Shown here: piece by piece, positions 1 through 5,049 of the stretch
Layout of the letters: the number at the start of each line of letters is the position of its first letter
How positions within the stretch are numbered: position 1 is the stretch's first letter
NCBI GenBank assembly: GCA_943324925.2
Contig: CALPNL020000147.1
Location: forward strand, 1 to 5,049
Length of the DNA stretch: 5,049 nucleotides
Direction of reading: 5' to 3'
Source of the DNA: Chitinophaga pinensis
GTDB lineage: Bacteria; Bacteroidota; Bacteroidia; Flavobacteriales; Flavobacteriaceae
Notes under the pieces: generated by a model
What the model saw: only the letters and a program-made list of their open reading frames with translations
What the model was told of the DNA's origin: nothing
Databases searched by the model: none
Position numbers and translations under genes: made by a program

Positions 1-192
1 GTTCTTGACGGAAGTAAAGAAGCTTCAAAAAGATTGCAATCGATGCTTTTTTGGGATGTAAATAATGGGATTTCTAGAAGAAGCTGGGCACGAAATGAAG
101 GAGCAATTTTCGCTATAAAAAGAGCCATGGAAGCAGAACCTTTATTAAAAGTAACGCTACCAAATAGTGTTGACAATTCTTTACTCAATTAA
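1..192 (+). CDS. C-terminal end of an unidentified protein (5' truncated)
   Basis: Frame 1 is open from the first base to a TAA at 190-192 and gives 63 residues of a protein whose start lies outside the window. The visible part begins VLDGSKEASKRL, includes an aromatic and charged stretch (FWDVNNG, then SRRSW), continues as a probable amphipathic helix (AIFAIKRAMEAEP) and ends in a polar tail (SVDNSLLN). Codon use matches the neighbouring genes, which supports a real coding end. I do not recognise the family and assign no function. Only 24 nt separate its stop from the lipoprotein start, and I see no TAnnTTTG element in that gap, so the two are probably co-transcribed. Confidence 0.7.
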   Translation, partial: VLDGSKEASKRLQSMLFWDVNNGISRRSWARNEGAIFAIKRAMEAEPLLKVTLPNSVDNSLLN

Positions 193-216
193 TAGTAACA
201 AATAAATCAAATAATC

Positions 217-750
217 ATGAAAGCAATTAAAATTATCCCGGTATTTATGTTTCTTTTTTTGAGCTCTTGCAGCTCTGTAATGGTGAATTCTGATTATGAT
301 AATAATGTTGACTTTAGTCGTTACAAAACATTTGGATTTCAAAAAAGCGGAATTGACAAAGTAGAAATTTCAGATTTAGACAAAAAGAGAATTCTGAGAG
401 CTATTGATAGTGAAATGACAAAAAAGGGCTTTACAAAAAGTGAAACACCCGATTTATTAATAAACATTTTTACTAAAGAAAAAGAACAAGTAGACGTTAA
501 TCAGTTCAATAACAATTGGGGTTTCGGCTGGAGATGGGGTTGGGATCCTTTTATGTGGGGAGGACAAACTACGGTAACTAGAACTACAGAAGGAACTCTT
601 TTTATTGACATCATTGACGCAACAAAAAAAGAACTCATATGGCAAGGTGAAGGAAATGGCTATTTGACAAAAAAAATGGAGGAAAAAGAGGCCAGAATTA
701 ATGAATTTGTAACCAAAATTTTAGCACAATATCCACCGGAGAAAAAATAA
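217..750 (+). CDS. DUF4136 domain-containing lipoprotein
   Basis: This 177-residue protein is probably a lipid-anchored envelope protein. It opens with a lysine-containing n-region (MKAIK), a hydrophobic core (residues 6-15) and a lipobox L15-S16-S17-C18, so C18 should be acylated after cleavage. The mature part fits the DUF4136 family: an early DFSRYKTFGF segment (residues 32-41, the family's typical 'D-F-s-x-Y-k-T-f' opening), a helix with DKKRILRAID (55-64), a strand PDLLINIF (78-85), a Gly/Trp-rich loop (about 97-116) and a strand pair TEGTLFIDIID (124-134) and KELIWQGEG (138-146). The function of DUF4136 proteins is not established. There is no acidic export signal right after C18 (next residues SSVM), so I cannot predict surface or periplasmic display. 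The gene probably belongs to the transcript of the upstream partial gene and is followed by a clear terminator. The family call rests on pattern recognition. Confidence 0.85.
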   Translation: MKAIKIIPVFMFLFLSSCSSVMVNSDYDNNVDFSRYKTFGFQKSGIDKVEISDLDKKRILRAIDSEMTKKGFTKSETPDLLINIFTKEKEQVDVNQFNNNWGFGWRWGWDPFMWGGQTTVTRTTEGTLFIDIIDATKKELIWQGEGNGYLTKKMEEKEARINEFVTKILAQYPPEKK

Positions 751-776
751 ATTAGTAAATACTGATTTTTAATTTG

Positions 777-803
777 CCTACCCATCGTGGTAGGTTTTTT
801 TTT
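777..803 (+). terminator. Rho-independent terminator after the lipoprotein gene
   Basis: A perfect 6-bp stem CCTACC (777-782) and GGTAGG (789-794) encloses a 6-nt loop CATCGT and is followed at once by nine T residues (795-803). It lies 26 nt after the lipoprotein stop codon and is the only convincing hairpin-plus-T-tract in the window. Confidence 0.9.
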
Positions 804-859
804 GAAAAAAGACAAATAGTTAAAATAACAGTATAATAATAAGAAATCGATATTATTTA

Positions 860-891
860 TTGGAAATTTACCTTAAAAAATAGTACTTTTA
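860..891 (+). promoter_or_regulatory. Bacteroidota-type promoter of the hydroxylase gene
   Basis: A TTG at 860-862 (-33 element) and TACTTTTA at 884-891, which matches the -7 consensus TAnnTTTG at all but the last base, are separated by 21 nt. This lies within the 17-23 nt range described for Flavobacterium and Bacteroides sigma factors. Transcription would start near 897-899, leaving a leader of about 15 nt (TTACCTATTAGGTTTAATT) before the ATG at 914, with no Shine-Dalgarno motif. The terminator at 777-803 lies upstream, so this gene should be transcribed independently. Confidence 0.65.
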
Positions 892-913
892 CACTTACCT
901 ATTAGGTTTAATT

Positions 914-2656
914 ATGAAAGCAACTTTTGAAAGCAATCCATTAATAGAGCGACTTCCGGCGCATTTAAAACAATTTATCAAACCTCAAGATTACGCGGAT
1001 TATACTCCCATAAATCAAGCCGTCTGGAGGTATGTAATGCGTAAAAACGTAAGCTATTTATCAAAAGTAGCTCATCAATCTTATTTAAATGGATTGGAAA
1101 AAACGGGGCTTGAAATTGAAAATATCCCAAATATGTATGGGATGAATCGGATCTTGAAAGAAATTGGTTGGGCAGCAGTTGCCGTTGATGGATTTATTCC
1201 TCCCAATGCTTTTATGGAATTTCAAGCTTATAACGTATTGGTTATTGCTTCTGACATTCGACAATTAGAACACATAGAGTATACTCCCGCTCCAGATATT
1301 ATTCATGAAGGCGCAGGACACGCACCAATCATTGCAAATCCGGAATATGCTGAATATTTAAGACGCTTTGGTGAAATAGGATGTAAAGCAATTTCTTCTT
1401 CTTATGATTATGAAATGTATGAGGCCATTCGTTTACTTTCCATAGTTAAAGAAGCTGAAAATACAGATCAATCGGTGATTGATGCCGCTGAAAAAGCAGT
1501 GAATGAACTACAAAATCAATCGGTGGAAATGTCAGAAATGGCACAAATTAGAAATTTACATTGGTGGACCGTTGAATATGGTTTAATTGGAACCGTTGAA
1601 AATCCTAAGATTTACGGTGCGGGTTTATTATCCTCAATTGGTGAAAGTGCCTGGTGCATGACTGATAAAGTAAAGAAAATTCCTTATGATCTTTCTGCTG
1701 CATACCAGAGCTTTGACATTACAAAACCGCAACCGCAACTTTATGTAACTCCCGATTTTGCTCATCTTAGTTTTGTTTTAGAAGAATTTGCAAATAAAAT
1801 GGCATTACGAACTGGAGGATTATCTGGAATAAATAAATTGATTAGTTCTAAGGCTTTGGGGACTATTGAATTGAGCACTGGCTTACAAATTTCAGGTGTT
1901 TTTTCTAATGTTATTGAATATGATGGAAAACCGATATATGTTCAAACAACTGGAAAAACGGCATTGGCCAATAGAGAAAAAGAACTCGTTGGACATGGCA
2001 CCAACTATCATGCCGCTGGTTTTGGAAGTCCCATCGGAAAATTAAAAGGGATCAACCTAGCTATTGAAGATATGAGCCCAAAGGATTTAATGGCTTATGG
2101 TATTTATGAAGGTAAAACAGTTACTTTAGAATTTGAAGGCGACATTAAAGTTACTGGAAATATAATTACAGGATCAAGAAATCTTCAAGGGGCAATTATA
2201 ATTATTAGTTTTGATAATTGTACCGTAACGCATTTAAATACGGTTTTATTCCAGCCTGAATGGGGTATTTTCGATATGGCTGTGGGTAAAAAAGTAGTTT
2301 CCGCATTTTCTGGGCCTGCCGATTGCAACAGTTTTGACATGATTACACATATGCCAAATAGCAAAACCATAAAAGCGGAAAAAACACCTGAAAGGGAAGA
2401 ATTAGAATCTTATTATAGTGAAATTCGAAACTTTCGTGAAAATAAAAACAGTGCTGAAAAAGCCTTTGGCATTTTCAAAATTGTATCCAATAAATTTCCG
2501 AACGACTGGTTACTTAGCCTAGAAATTGCAGAGATTTTAAACAGTCAAAAAGCTGAAAGCTCATTAAATGAAGTGCTGAGTTATTTAAATAATTTGAAAA
2601 TGAAAAGACCTGAAGTGAGTCATTTAATTGATAACGGATTGGAACTTTTTATCTAA
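914..2656 (+). CDS. Aromatic amino acid hydroxylase, probably phenylalanine 4-monooxygenase (long form)
   Basis: This 580-residue enzyme should be a non-haem iron, tetrahydropterin-dependent hydroxylase converting phenylalanine to tyrosine in the cytoplasm. The catalytic core is about residues 20-310. It shows the family motif YTPAPD (123-128) followed by H131-E-G-A-G-H136, which gives both iron histidines. The iron glutamate is E221 in WWTVEYGL, followed by YGAGLLSS (234-241). R116 fits the substrate-carboxylate arginine upstream of YTP. Four residues before E221 is W217, as in phenylalanine and tyrosine hydroxylases (rat PAH W326), where tryptophan hydroxylases have Phe; this favours Phe as substrate. 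Two oddities: H136 to E221 spans 85 residues against about 40 in typical enzymes, an insertion around 160-210; and some 270 residues follow the core, a Gly/beta-rich part (about 312-475) and a helical end (about 491-580). Similar long forms are known in Bacteroidota and Bacillus. No pterin dehydratase gene is nearby. Start chosen from the promoter at 860-891. Confidence 0.9.
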   Translation: MKATFESNPLIERLPAHLKQFIKPQDYADYTPINQAVWRYVMRKNVSYLSKVAHQSYLNGLEKTGLEIENIPNMYGMNRILKEIGWAAVAVDGFIPPNAFMEFQAYNVLVIASDIRQLEHIEYTPAPDIIHEGAGHAPIIANPEYAEYLRRFGEIGCKAISSSYDYEMYEAIRLLSIVKEAENTDQSVIDAAEKAVNELQNQSVEMSEMAQIRNLHWWTVEYGLIGTVENPKIYGAGLLSSIGESAWCMTDKVKKIPYDLSAAYQSFDITKPQPQLYVTPDFAHLSFVLEEFANKMALRTGGLSGINKLISSKALGTIELSTGLQISGVFSNVIEYDGKPIYVQTTGKTALANREKELVGHGTNYHAAGFGSPIGKLKGINLAIEDMSPKDLMAYGIYEGKTVTLEFEGDIKVTGNIITGSRNLQGAIIIISFDNCTVTHLNTVLFQPEWGIFDMAVGKKVVSAFSGPADCNSFDMITHMPNSKTIKAEKTPEREELESYYSEIRNFRENKNSAEKAFGIFKIVSNKFPNDWLLSLEIAEILNSQKAESSLNEVLSYLNNLKMKRPEVSHLIDNGLELFI

Positions 2657-2658
2657 AA

Positions 2659-3414
2659 TTATTTTTTAAATTTCTTTAAGGCTTCTTTTGTAAAAGGGGA
2701 AAGCACTAATTTCCCACTAATTGCTGCTCGGGCTTTTAGAAGTTCATCCCAATTTTCAGTGTCTTTCCAAAGTACCTTTTTAAGTTCTAATAAAGCGCTA
2801 GGATTATAGTTAGCTATATTTTGAGCCATCGCTTGAACGGCATTTTCAAGCTCACTATTGTCGCTAAAAACACCATGATACAATCCTTTTGATTGCGCCC
2901 AATCGGCGTTGTAGAAGTTATTGGCATCAAATGTTAATTGAGAAAAAGCAGAAACCCCTATTTTCCTTTCAATAGCAGGAGCTACTACAAACGGTCCAAT
3001 TCCGATAGTCAATTCGCTTAGTTTTATGGAAGCAAATTGGGTTGCCAAACAATAATCGGTTGCAGCAGCAATCCCTACGCCGCCCCCAACAGCTTTTCCA
3101 TGAATGGATCCAATGATTATTTTTGGGCATTTTCTCATTGCATTGATAACATTGGCAAAGCCTGAAAAAAACAATTTACCTGTTTCTTCATTTTCAATTG
3201 AAATTAGTTCCTGAAAACTTGCACCAGCGCAAAAAGTGGTTCCGCCCTCACTTTTAAGAATAATCACTTTAACAGCATCATTGTTTCCTAAATTAGTAAT
3301 GGTGTTCACCAATTCACTCAATAAATTGGAAGGAAGAGAATTGTGTTCAGGATGAAAAAAGGAAATGGTAGCAATTCCATTTTCAATATCATTTTTAATG
3401 TAAGGTGTTGCCAT
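2659..3414 (-). CDS. Enoyl-CoA hydratase/isomerase (crotonase) family protein, possibly methylglutaconyl-CoA hydratase-like
   Basis: This 251-residue cytoplasmic protein has the length and layout of a single-domain crotonase. The first oxyanion-hole segment is FCAGASF (61-67) and the second is GKAVGGGVGIA (106-116). In rat enoyl-CoA hydratase the two catalytic glutamates lie 20 residues apart, the first in GGGCELA and the second in PEILLG. Here the second is kept as E134 (LSELTIG), but the first position is G114 (GGGVGIA). Loss of the first Glu with a following LSE-x-x-x-G-x-x-P-like block and xxSPYV/xVAPAI segment is what I recall for LiuC-type methylglutaconyl-CoA hydratases of leucine breakdown, so that role is a tentative inference. 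Isomerase activity or another acyl-CoA substrate is equally possible. The C-terminus (KEALKKFKK) is lysine-rich, as in many crotonases. It has its own promoter and converges on the hydroxylase gene with 2 nt between stop codons. Confidence 0.87.
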   Translation of the reverse strand: MATPYIKNDIENGIATISFFHPEHNSLPSNLLSELVNTITNLGNNDAVKVIILKSEGGTTFCAGASFQELISIENEETGKLFFSGFANVINAMRKCPKIIIGSIHGKAVGGGVGIAAATDYCLATQFASIKLSELTIGIGPFVVAPAIERKIGVSAFSQLTFDANNFYNADWAQSKGLYHGVFSDNSELENAVQAMAQNIANYNPSALLELKKVLWKDTENWDELLKARAAISGKLVLSPFTKEALKKFKK

Positions 3415-3418
3415 TTTA

Positions 3419-3434
3419 ATTGTTTTAAAACAAT
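3419..3434. repeat. 16-bp perfect palindrome in the crotonase leader
   Basis: ATTGTTTTAAAACAAT reads the same on both strands and lies between the crotonase -7 element (3449-3456) and its start codon (3412-3414), ending 5 nt before the ATG. It could be an operator downstream of the transcription start or a weak mRNA hairpin over the ribosome entry region. AT-rich palindromes also arise by chance. Confidence 0.5.
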
Positions 3435-3448
3435 ACTATTTGTGATAT

Positions 3449-3456
3449 CAAATGTA
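3449..3456 (-). promoter_or_regulatory. -7 promoter element of the crotonase gene
   Basis: On the minus strand this reads TACATTTG, a perfect match to TAnnTTTG. It would start transcription about 25-30 nt before the ATG at 3414. I find no TTG at the expected -33 distance (only TTT-rich sequence), so the promoter may be weaker or regulated. Confidence 0.6.
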
Positions 3457-3510
3457 GAATTTATTTCAAAGTAAAGTAAATTTAAACACAAAAATATTCA
3501 CGTGATGAAG

Positions 3511-3518
3511 TACCTTTG
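3511..3518 (+). promoter_or_regulatory. -7 promoter element of the rhodanese gene
   Basis: TACCTTTG is a perfect TAnnTTTG match. It would place the transcription start near 3524, about 14 nt before the ATG at 3538 and downstream of the alternative GTG (3502) and ATG (3505) starts. No TTG is present at the usual -33 distance. Confidence 0.6.
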
Positions 3519-3537
3519 TAAAATAAATACTGAAGAT

Positions 3538-3846
3538 ATGGGATTATTAGATTTTTTAGGATTTGGAAACAAATCAAATAGCATTCAAGAGTTTAAAGAT
3601 AAAGACGCAATTGTAATCGATGTTAGAAGTCAAGGAGAATTTGCTGGCGGACACATAAAAGGTGCAAAAAATATTCCATTAAACGAAATTGGGAATAAAA
3701 TTAATGAGATTAAAAAACTAAACAAACCTGTAATTGCTTGTTGTGCAAGCGGAATGAGAAGCTCTCAAGCAACATCTATTTTAAAACAAAATGGCATCGA
3801 CGCTATTAACGGTGGTGGCTGGCAAAGTTTACAAAACAAATTGTAA
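3538..3846 (+). CDS. Single-domain rhodanese-like protein
   Basis: This is a 102-residue, one-domain rhodanese, probably a cytoplasmic sulfur-transfer (sulfane sulfur carrier) protein; there is no signal peptide or membrane segment. It shows the N-terminal rhodanese signature AIVIDVRSQGEFAGGHIKGA (24-43, with D28-V-R and GHIKGA), then NIPLNEI (45-51), and the active-site loop C69-A-S-G-M-R-S75, matching CxxGxRS with C69 as the persulfide cysteine. A second cysteine, C68, lies directly before it. The closing GGGWQSL (92-98) fits the family's G-G-x-x-x-W segment. I chose ATG 3538, giving MGLLDFLGFG, because a perfect -7 element overlaps the earlier in-frame codons from GTG 3502. Its partner in sulfur transfer is not shown by the context. 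Its stop codon directly abuts that of the convergent GSCFA gene. Confidence 0.88.
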   Translation: MGLLDFLGFGNKSNSIQEFKDKDAIVIDVRSQGEFAGGHIKGAKNIPLNEIGNKINEIKKLNKPVIACCASGMRSSQATSILKQNGIDAINGGGWQSLQNKL

Positions 3847-4797
3847 TTAGAAATTCATAAAAGGAAATTTCGATTTTACATTATTGATTTTAGTATCCAA
3901 TTGGATTTGAAATTTTTTATAACTTTCAGAGGTAGGATTGAATGGGCGATGCAATAAATCGCGTTGAATTGCTTCCACTTCACTCATGGTAATAATAGCT
4001 CCACCAGCAACTGAACTTTCCACAAAACGTTCCCAAATATAATCAATAGCCACTTGATTGGGATGAATTAAATCTTCCGCATAAAATCGGTAATCACGCA
4101 ATTCATCCATCATAATCTCATAGGAAGGAAAATAACTAATAGGCGATTTTTGAGAAGCAAAAACGGAATTTATACTCGCAATTAAATTGGCTTTACTGTT
4201 TTGATTTTCAACAAAACCATCTTTAAGATGACGCACTGGCGAAATTGTGAATATTAGATTGCAATTTGGATTTACCTTTTTAATTAAATTGATCGTATTT
4301 TGGATTGATTTTTCAATTTCAAAAACGGAAAGCAATTCTTTATCAAAGTTGGTTTGTGGTACTTTATGACAATTAGCCACGACCTTATTGGACTGTTTAT
4401 CTCTATAAACCCAAGAAGTTCCGTAGGTAATTATAATGTGCGAAACTTCTTTTATTTGCTTATTGGTAGCAACCAACAAATCGTTAATTCCAATTAATAA
4501 AGACTCTTTATCGGGATTACTTAAATCGGAATGTAACTCAAAATTATGCCATCTTTCATTATTGAAAAACAAGTCTTTTTCTGAAAACAATTCAAGGTTT
4601 ATTATTCTAGAAATGCTATTCTCAATAGCCAAAGGATGAAATAAAATTCCGAAAGGGTTACATGAATTTTGGAACTTATAATAATCGAATTTATTTGCCA
4701 TGTTTTCTGCAAAGCAAGAGCCAAAAGACAGTATCTTACTTTGATAATCAATTGGAAATTTTGATTTAGGAATTGGAACTTTTGTTGTAAAATCCAT
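3847..4797 (-). CDS. GSCFA domain-containing protein (SGNH-hydrolase-like)
   Basis: This 316-residue protein carries the motif that names the GSCFA family, FGSCFAENM (25-33). The family belongs to the SGNH/GDSL hydrolase superfamily, and the expected landmarks can be seen in order: S27 as the likely nucleophile, CNPFGILFHP (46-55) with the block II-like glycine, ITYGTSWVY (123-131), ISPVRHLKDG (185-194), and EDLIHPN (241-247) holding the D242-x-x-H245 pair. An esterase or acyl-transfer role is therefore plausible, but the substrate is unknown. No signal peptide is seen from the chosen start, so it should be cytoplasmic. The ORF remains open to an ATG at 4872, adding 25 residues. I prefer ATG at 4797 (MDFTTKVPIPK) because a perfect -7 element at 4822-4829 lies within that extension and gives a leader of about 17 nt. 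The family's amino termini usually start just before the GSCFA block. Confidence 0.88.
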   Translation of the reverse strand: MDFTTKVPIPKSKFPIDYQSKILSFGSCFAENMANKFDYYKFQNSCNPFGILFHPLAIENSISRIINLELFSEKDLFFNNERWHNFELHSDLSNPDKESLLIGINDLLVATNKQIKEVSHIIITYGTSWVYRDKQSNKVVANCHKVPQTNFDKELLSVFEIEKSIQNTINLIKKVNPNCNLIFTISPVRHLKDGFVENQNSKANLIASINSVFASQKSPISYFPSYEIMMDELRDYRFYAEDLIHPNQVAIDYIWERFVESSVAGGAIITMSEVEAIQRDLLHRPFNPTSESYKKFQIQLDTKINNVKSKFPFMNF

Positions 4798-4820
4798 AAT
4801 TATAAGTCTAGGAATAGATT

Positions 4821-4839
4821 GCAAAATTACGAATTTTGC
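4821..4839. repeat. Inverted repeat overlapping the GSCFA promoter
   Basis: The arms GCAAAATT (4821-4828) and AATTTTGC (4832-4839) are perfect inverted copies separated by ACG. The repeat contains the whole -7 element of the GSCFA gene, a position typical for a repressor operator. No T-tract follows it in a way that suggests a terminator. Confidence 0.5.
4822..4829 (-). promoter_or_regulatory. -7 promoter element of the GSCFA gene
   Basis: On the minus strand this reads TAATTTTG, a perfect TAnnTTTG match 24 nt before the chosen ATG at 4797. No TTG is found 17-23 nt upstream of it. Its position inside the in-frame 5' extension of the ORF argues against the upstream ATG at 4872. Confidence 0.6.
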
Positions 4840-4930
4840 GACTTTAATTTGTCGATTTTTTGTATAAATCAAGCATTTATTAAATTAATCTTAATTTTTT
4901 AAAATAATAATTTCCGCATCAATTTTTATC

Positions 4931-4938
4931 TATATTTG
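4931..4938 (+). promoter_or_regulatory. -7 promoter element of the secreted-protein gene
   Basis: TATATTTG matches TAnnTTTG perfectly. Transcription would start near 4944, leaving an A-rich leader (CTAAAAAAATATAAAA) before ATG 4967, a form common in well-expressed flavobacterial genes. The -33 position shows TTT (4911-4913, 17 nt away) rather than TTG. Confidence 0.6.
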
Positions 4939-4966
4939 TGTAACAAATAACTAAAAAAATATAAAA

Positions 4967-5049
4967 ATGAAGTATTTATTAACTACAATTATGGCCATTG
5001 GTTTTGCTTTTACAGGAGTTCAAGCTCAAGAAGCAAACAAAGCACCACA
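4967..5049 (+). CDS. N-terminus of a secreted protein (3' truncated)
   Basis: An ATG at 4967 opens a frame that stays open to the window edge, giving 27 residues. They form a clear Sec signal peptide: a positive start (MK), a hydrophobic core (about residues 3-17) and a probable signal peptidase I site V18-Q19-A20 before Q21. No lipobox cysteine is present. The mature part begins QEANKAP and is too short to identify. The start is supported by the upstream -7 element and the A-rich leader. Destination is periplasm, outer membrane or outside the cell. Confidence 0.75.
   Translation, partial: MKYLLTTIMAIGFAFTGVQAQEANKAP

Noticed and set aside
457..645. Minus-strand ORF of 62 codons inside the lipoprotein gene
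   Set aside because: It lies wholly opposite a convincing DUF4136 gene, has low-complexity Phe/Ser content, and has no recognisable domain.
831..860. AT-rich imperfect inverted repeat (AATAAT ... ATTATT) before the hydroxylase promoter
   Set aside because: The arms are short, mismatched and of simple composition; chance is enough to explain it.
2185..2370. Minus-strand ORF of 61 codons inside the hydroxylase gene
   Set aside because: It is antisense to a well-supported coding region and shows no domain features; it is a shadow frame.
914..3414. A catabolic operon joining the hydroxylase and the crotonase
   Set aside because: The two genes face each other and have separate promoters, so they cannot be co-transcribed. 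A shared role in amino acid breakdown would be coincidental placement.
4436..4639. Plus-strand ORF of 67 codons inside the GSCFA gene
   Set aside because: It is antisense to the GSCFA coding region and shows no recognisable motif.
4798..4872. N-terminal extension of the GSCFA protein by 25 residues
   Set aside because: The stretch contains a perfect -7 promoter element and an inverted repeat, and the extra residues do not look like part of the family.
1..5049. tRNA, rRNA, riboswitch, CRISPR array, transposase or attachment-site signatures
   Set aside because: I saw no cloverleaf, repeat-spacer pattern, transposase motif or long terminal repeat anywhere in the window.

Overview
The window looks like ordinary chromosome from a Bacteroidota member, most likely Flavobacteriaceae (Flavobacterium or a close relative). 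The DNA is AT-rich and start codons are preceded by A/T-rich sequence rather than Shine-Dalgarno motifs. Four perfect copies and one 7-of-8 copy of the Bacteroidota -7 promoter element TAnnTTTG sit just upstream of genes. The gene families also fit this group: a DUF4136 lipoprotein, a long-form aromatic amino acid hydroxylase and a GSCFA protein. The genus is inference from style, not from a marker gene.

Layout, left to right. (1) Positions 1-192 are the 3' end of an unidentified plus-strand gene. It is followed after 24 nt by a DUF4136 lipoprotein (217-750), and a strong rho-independent terminator (777-803) closes this unit. (2) A promoter at about 860-891 drives a 580-residue aromatic amino acid hydroxylase (914-2656), probably phenylalanine 4-monooxygenase. 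It carries an insertion inside the catalytic domain and a large extra C-terminal region. (3) A crotonase-family protein (2659-3414, minus) converges on it with 2 nt between the stop codons. (4) A divergent promoter region (3415-3537) separates the crotonase from a single-domain rhodanese (3538-3846, plus). (5) A GSCFA/SGNH-like protein (3847-4797, minus) converges on the rhodanese with no nucleotide between the two stop codons. (6) After a second divergent promoter region, a secreted protein starts at 4967 (plus) and runs off the window.

The genes do not form a visible pathway. Most are monocistronic, on alternating strands, with their own promoters. Phenylalanine hydroxylation and a crotonase resembling methylglutaconyl-CoA hydratases would both fit amino acid catabolism, but they are convergent, so no shared operon exists. 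The promoter elements help fix two start codons: the rhodanese and the GSCFA gene both have longer in-frame ORFs whose extra 5' codons run through the likely promoter.

I do not see a new multi-gene system, mobile element, CRISPR array or RNA gene. The points most worth following up are the insertion and extra C-terminal region of the hydroxylase, the crotonase that has lost one of the two classical catalytic glutamates, and two perfect inverted repeats at the crotonase and GSCFA promoters.
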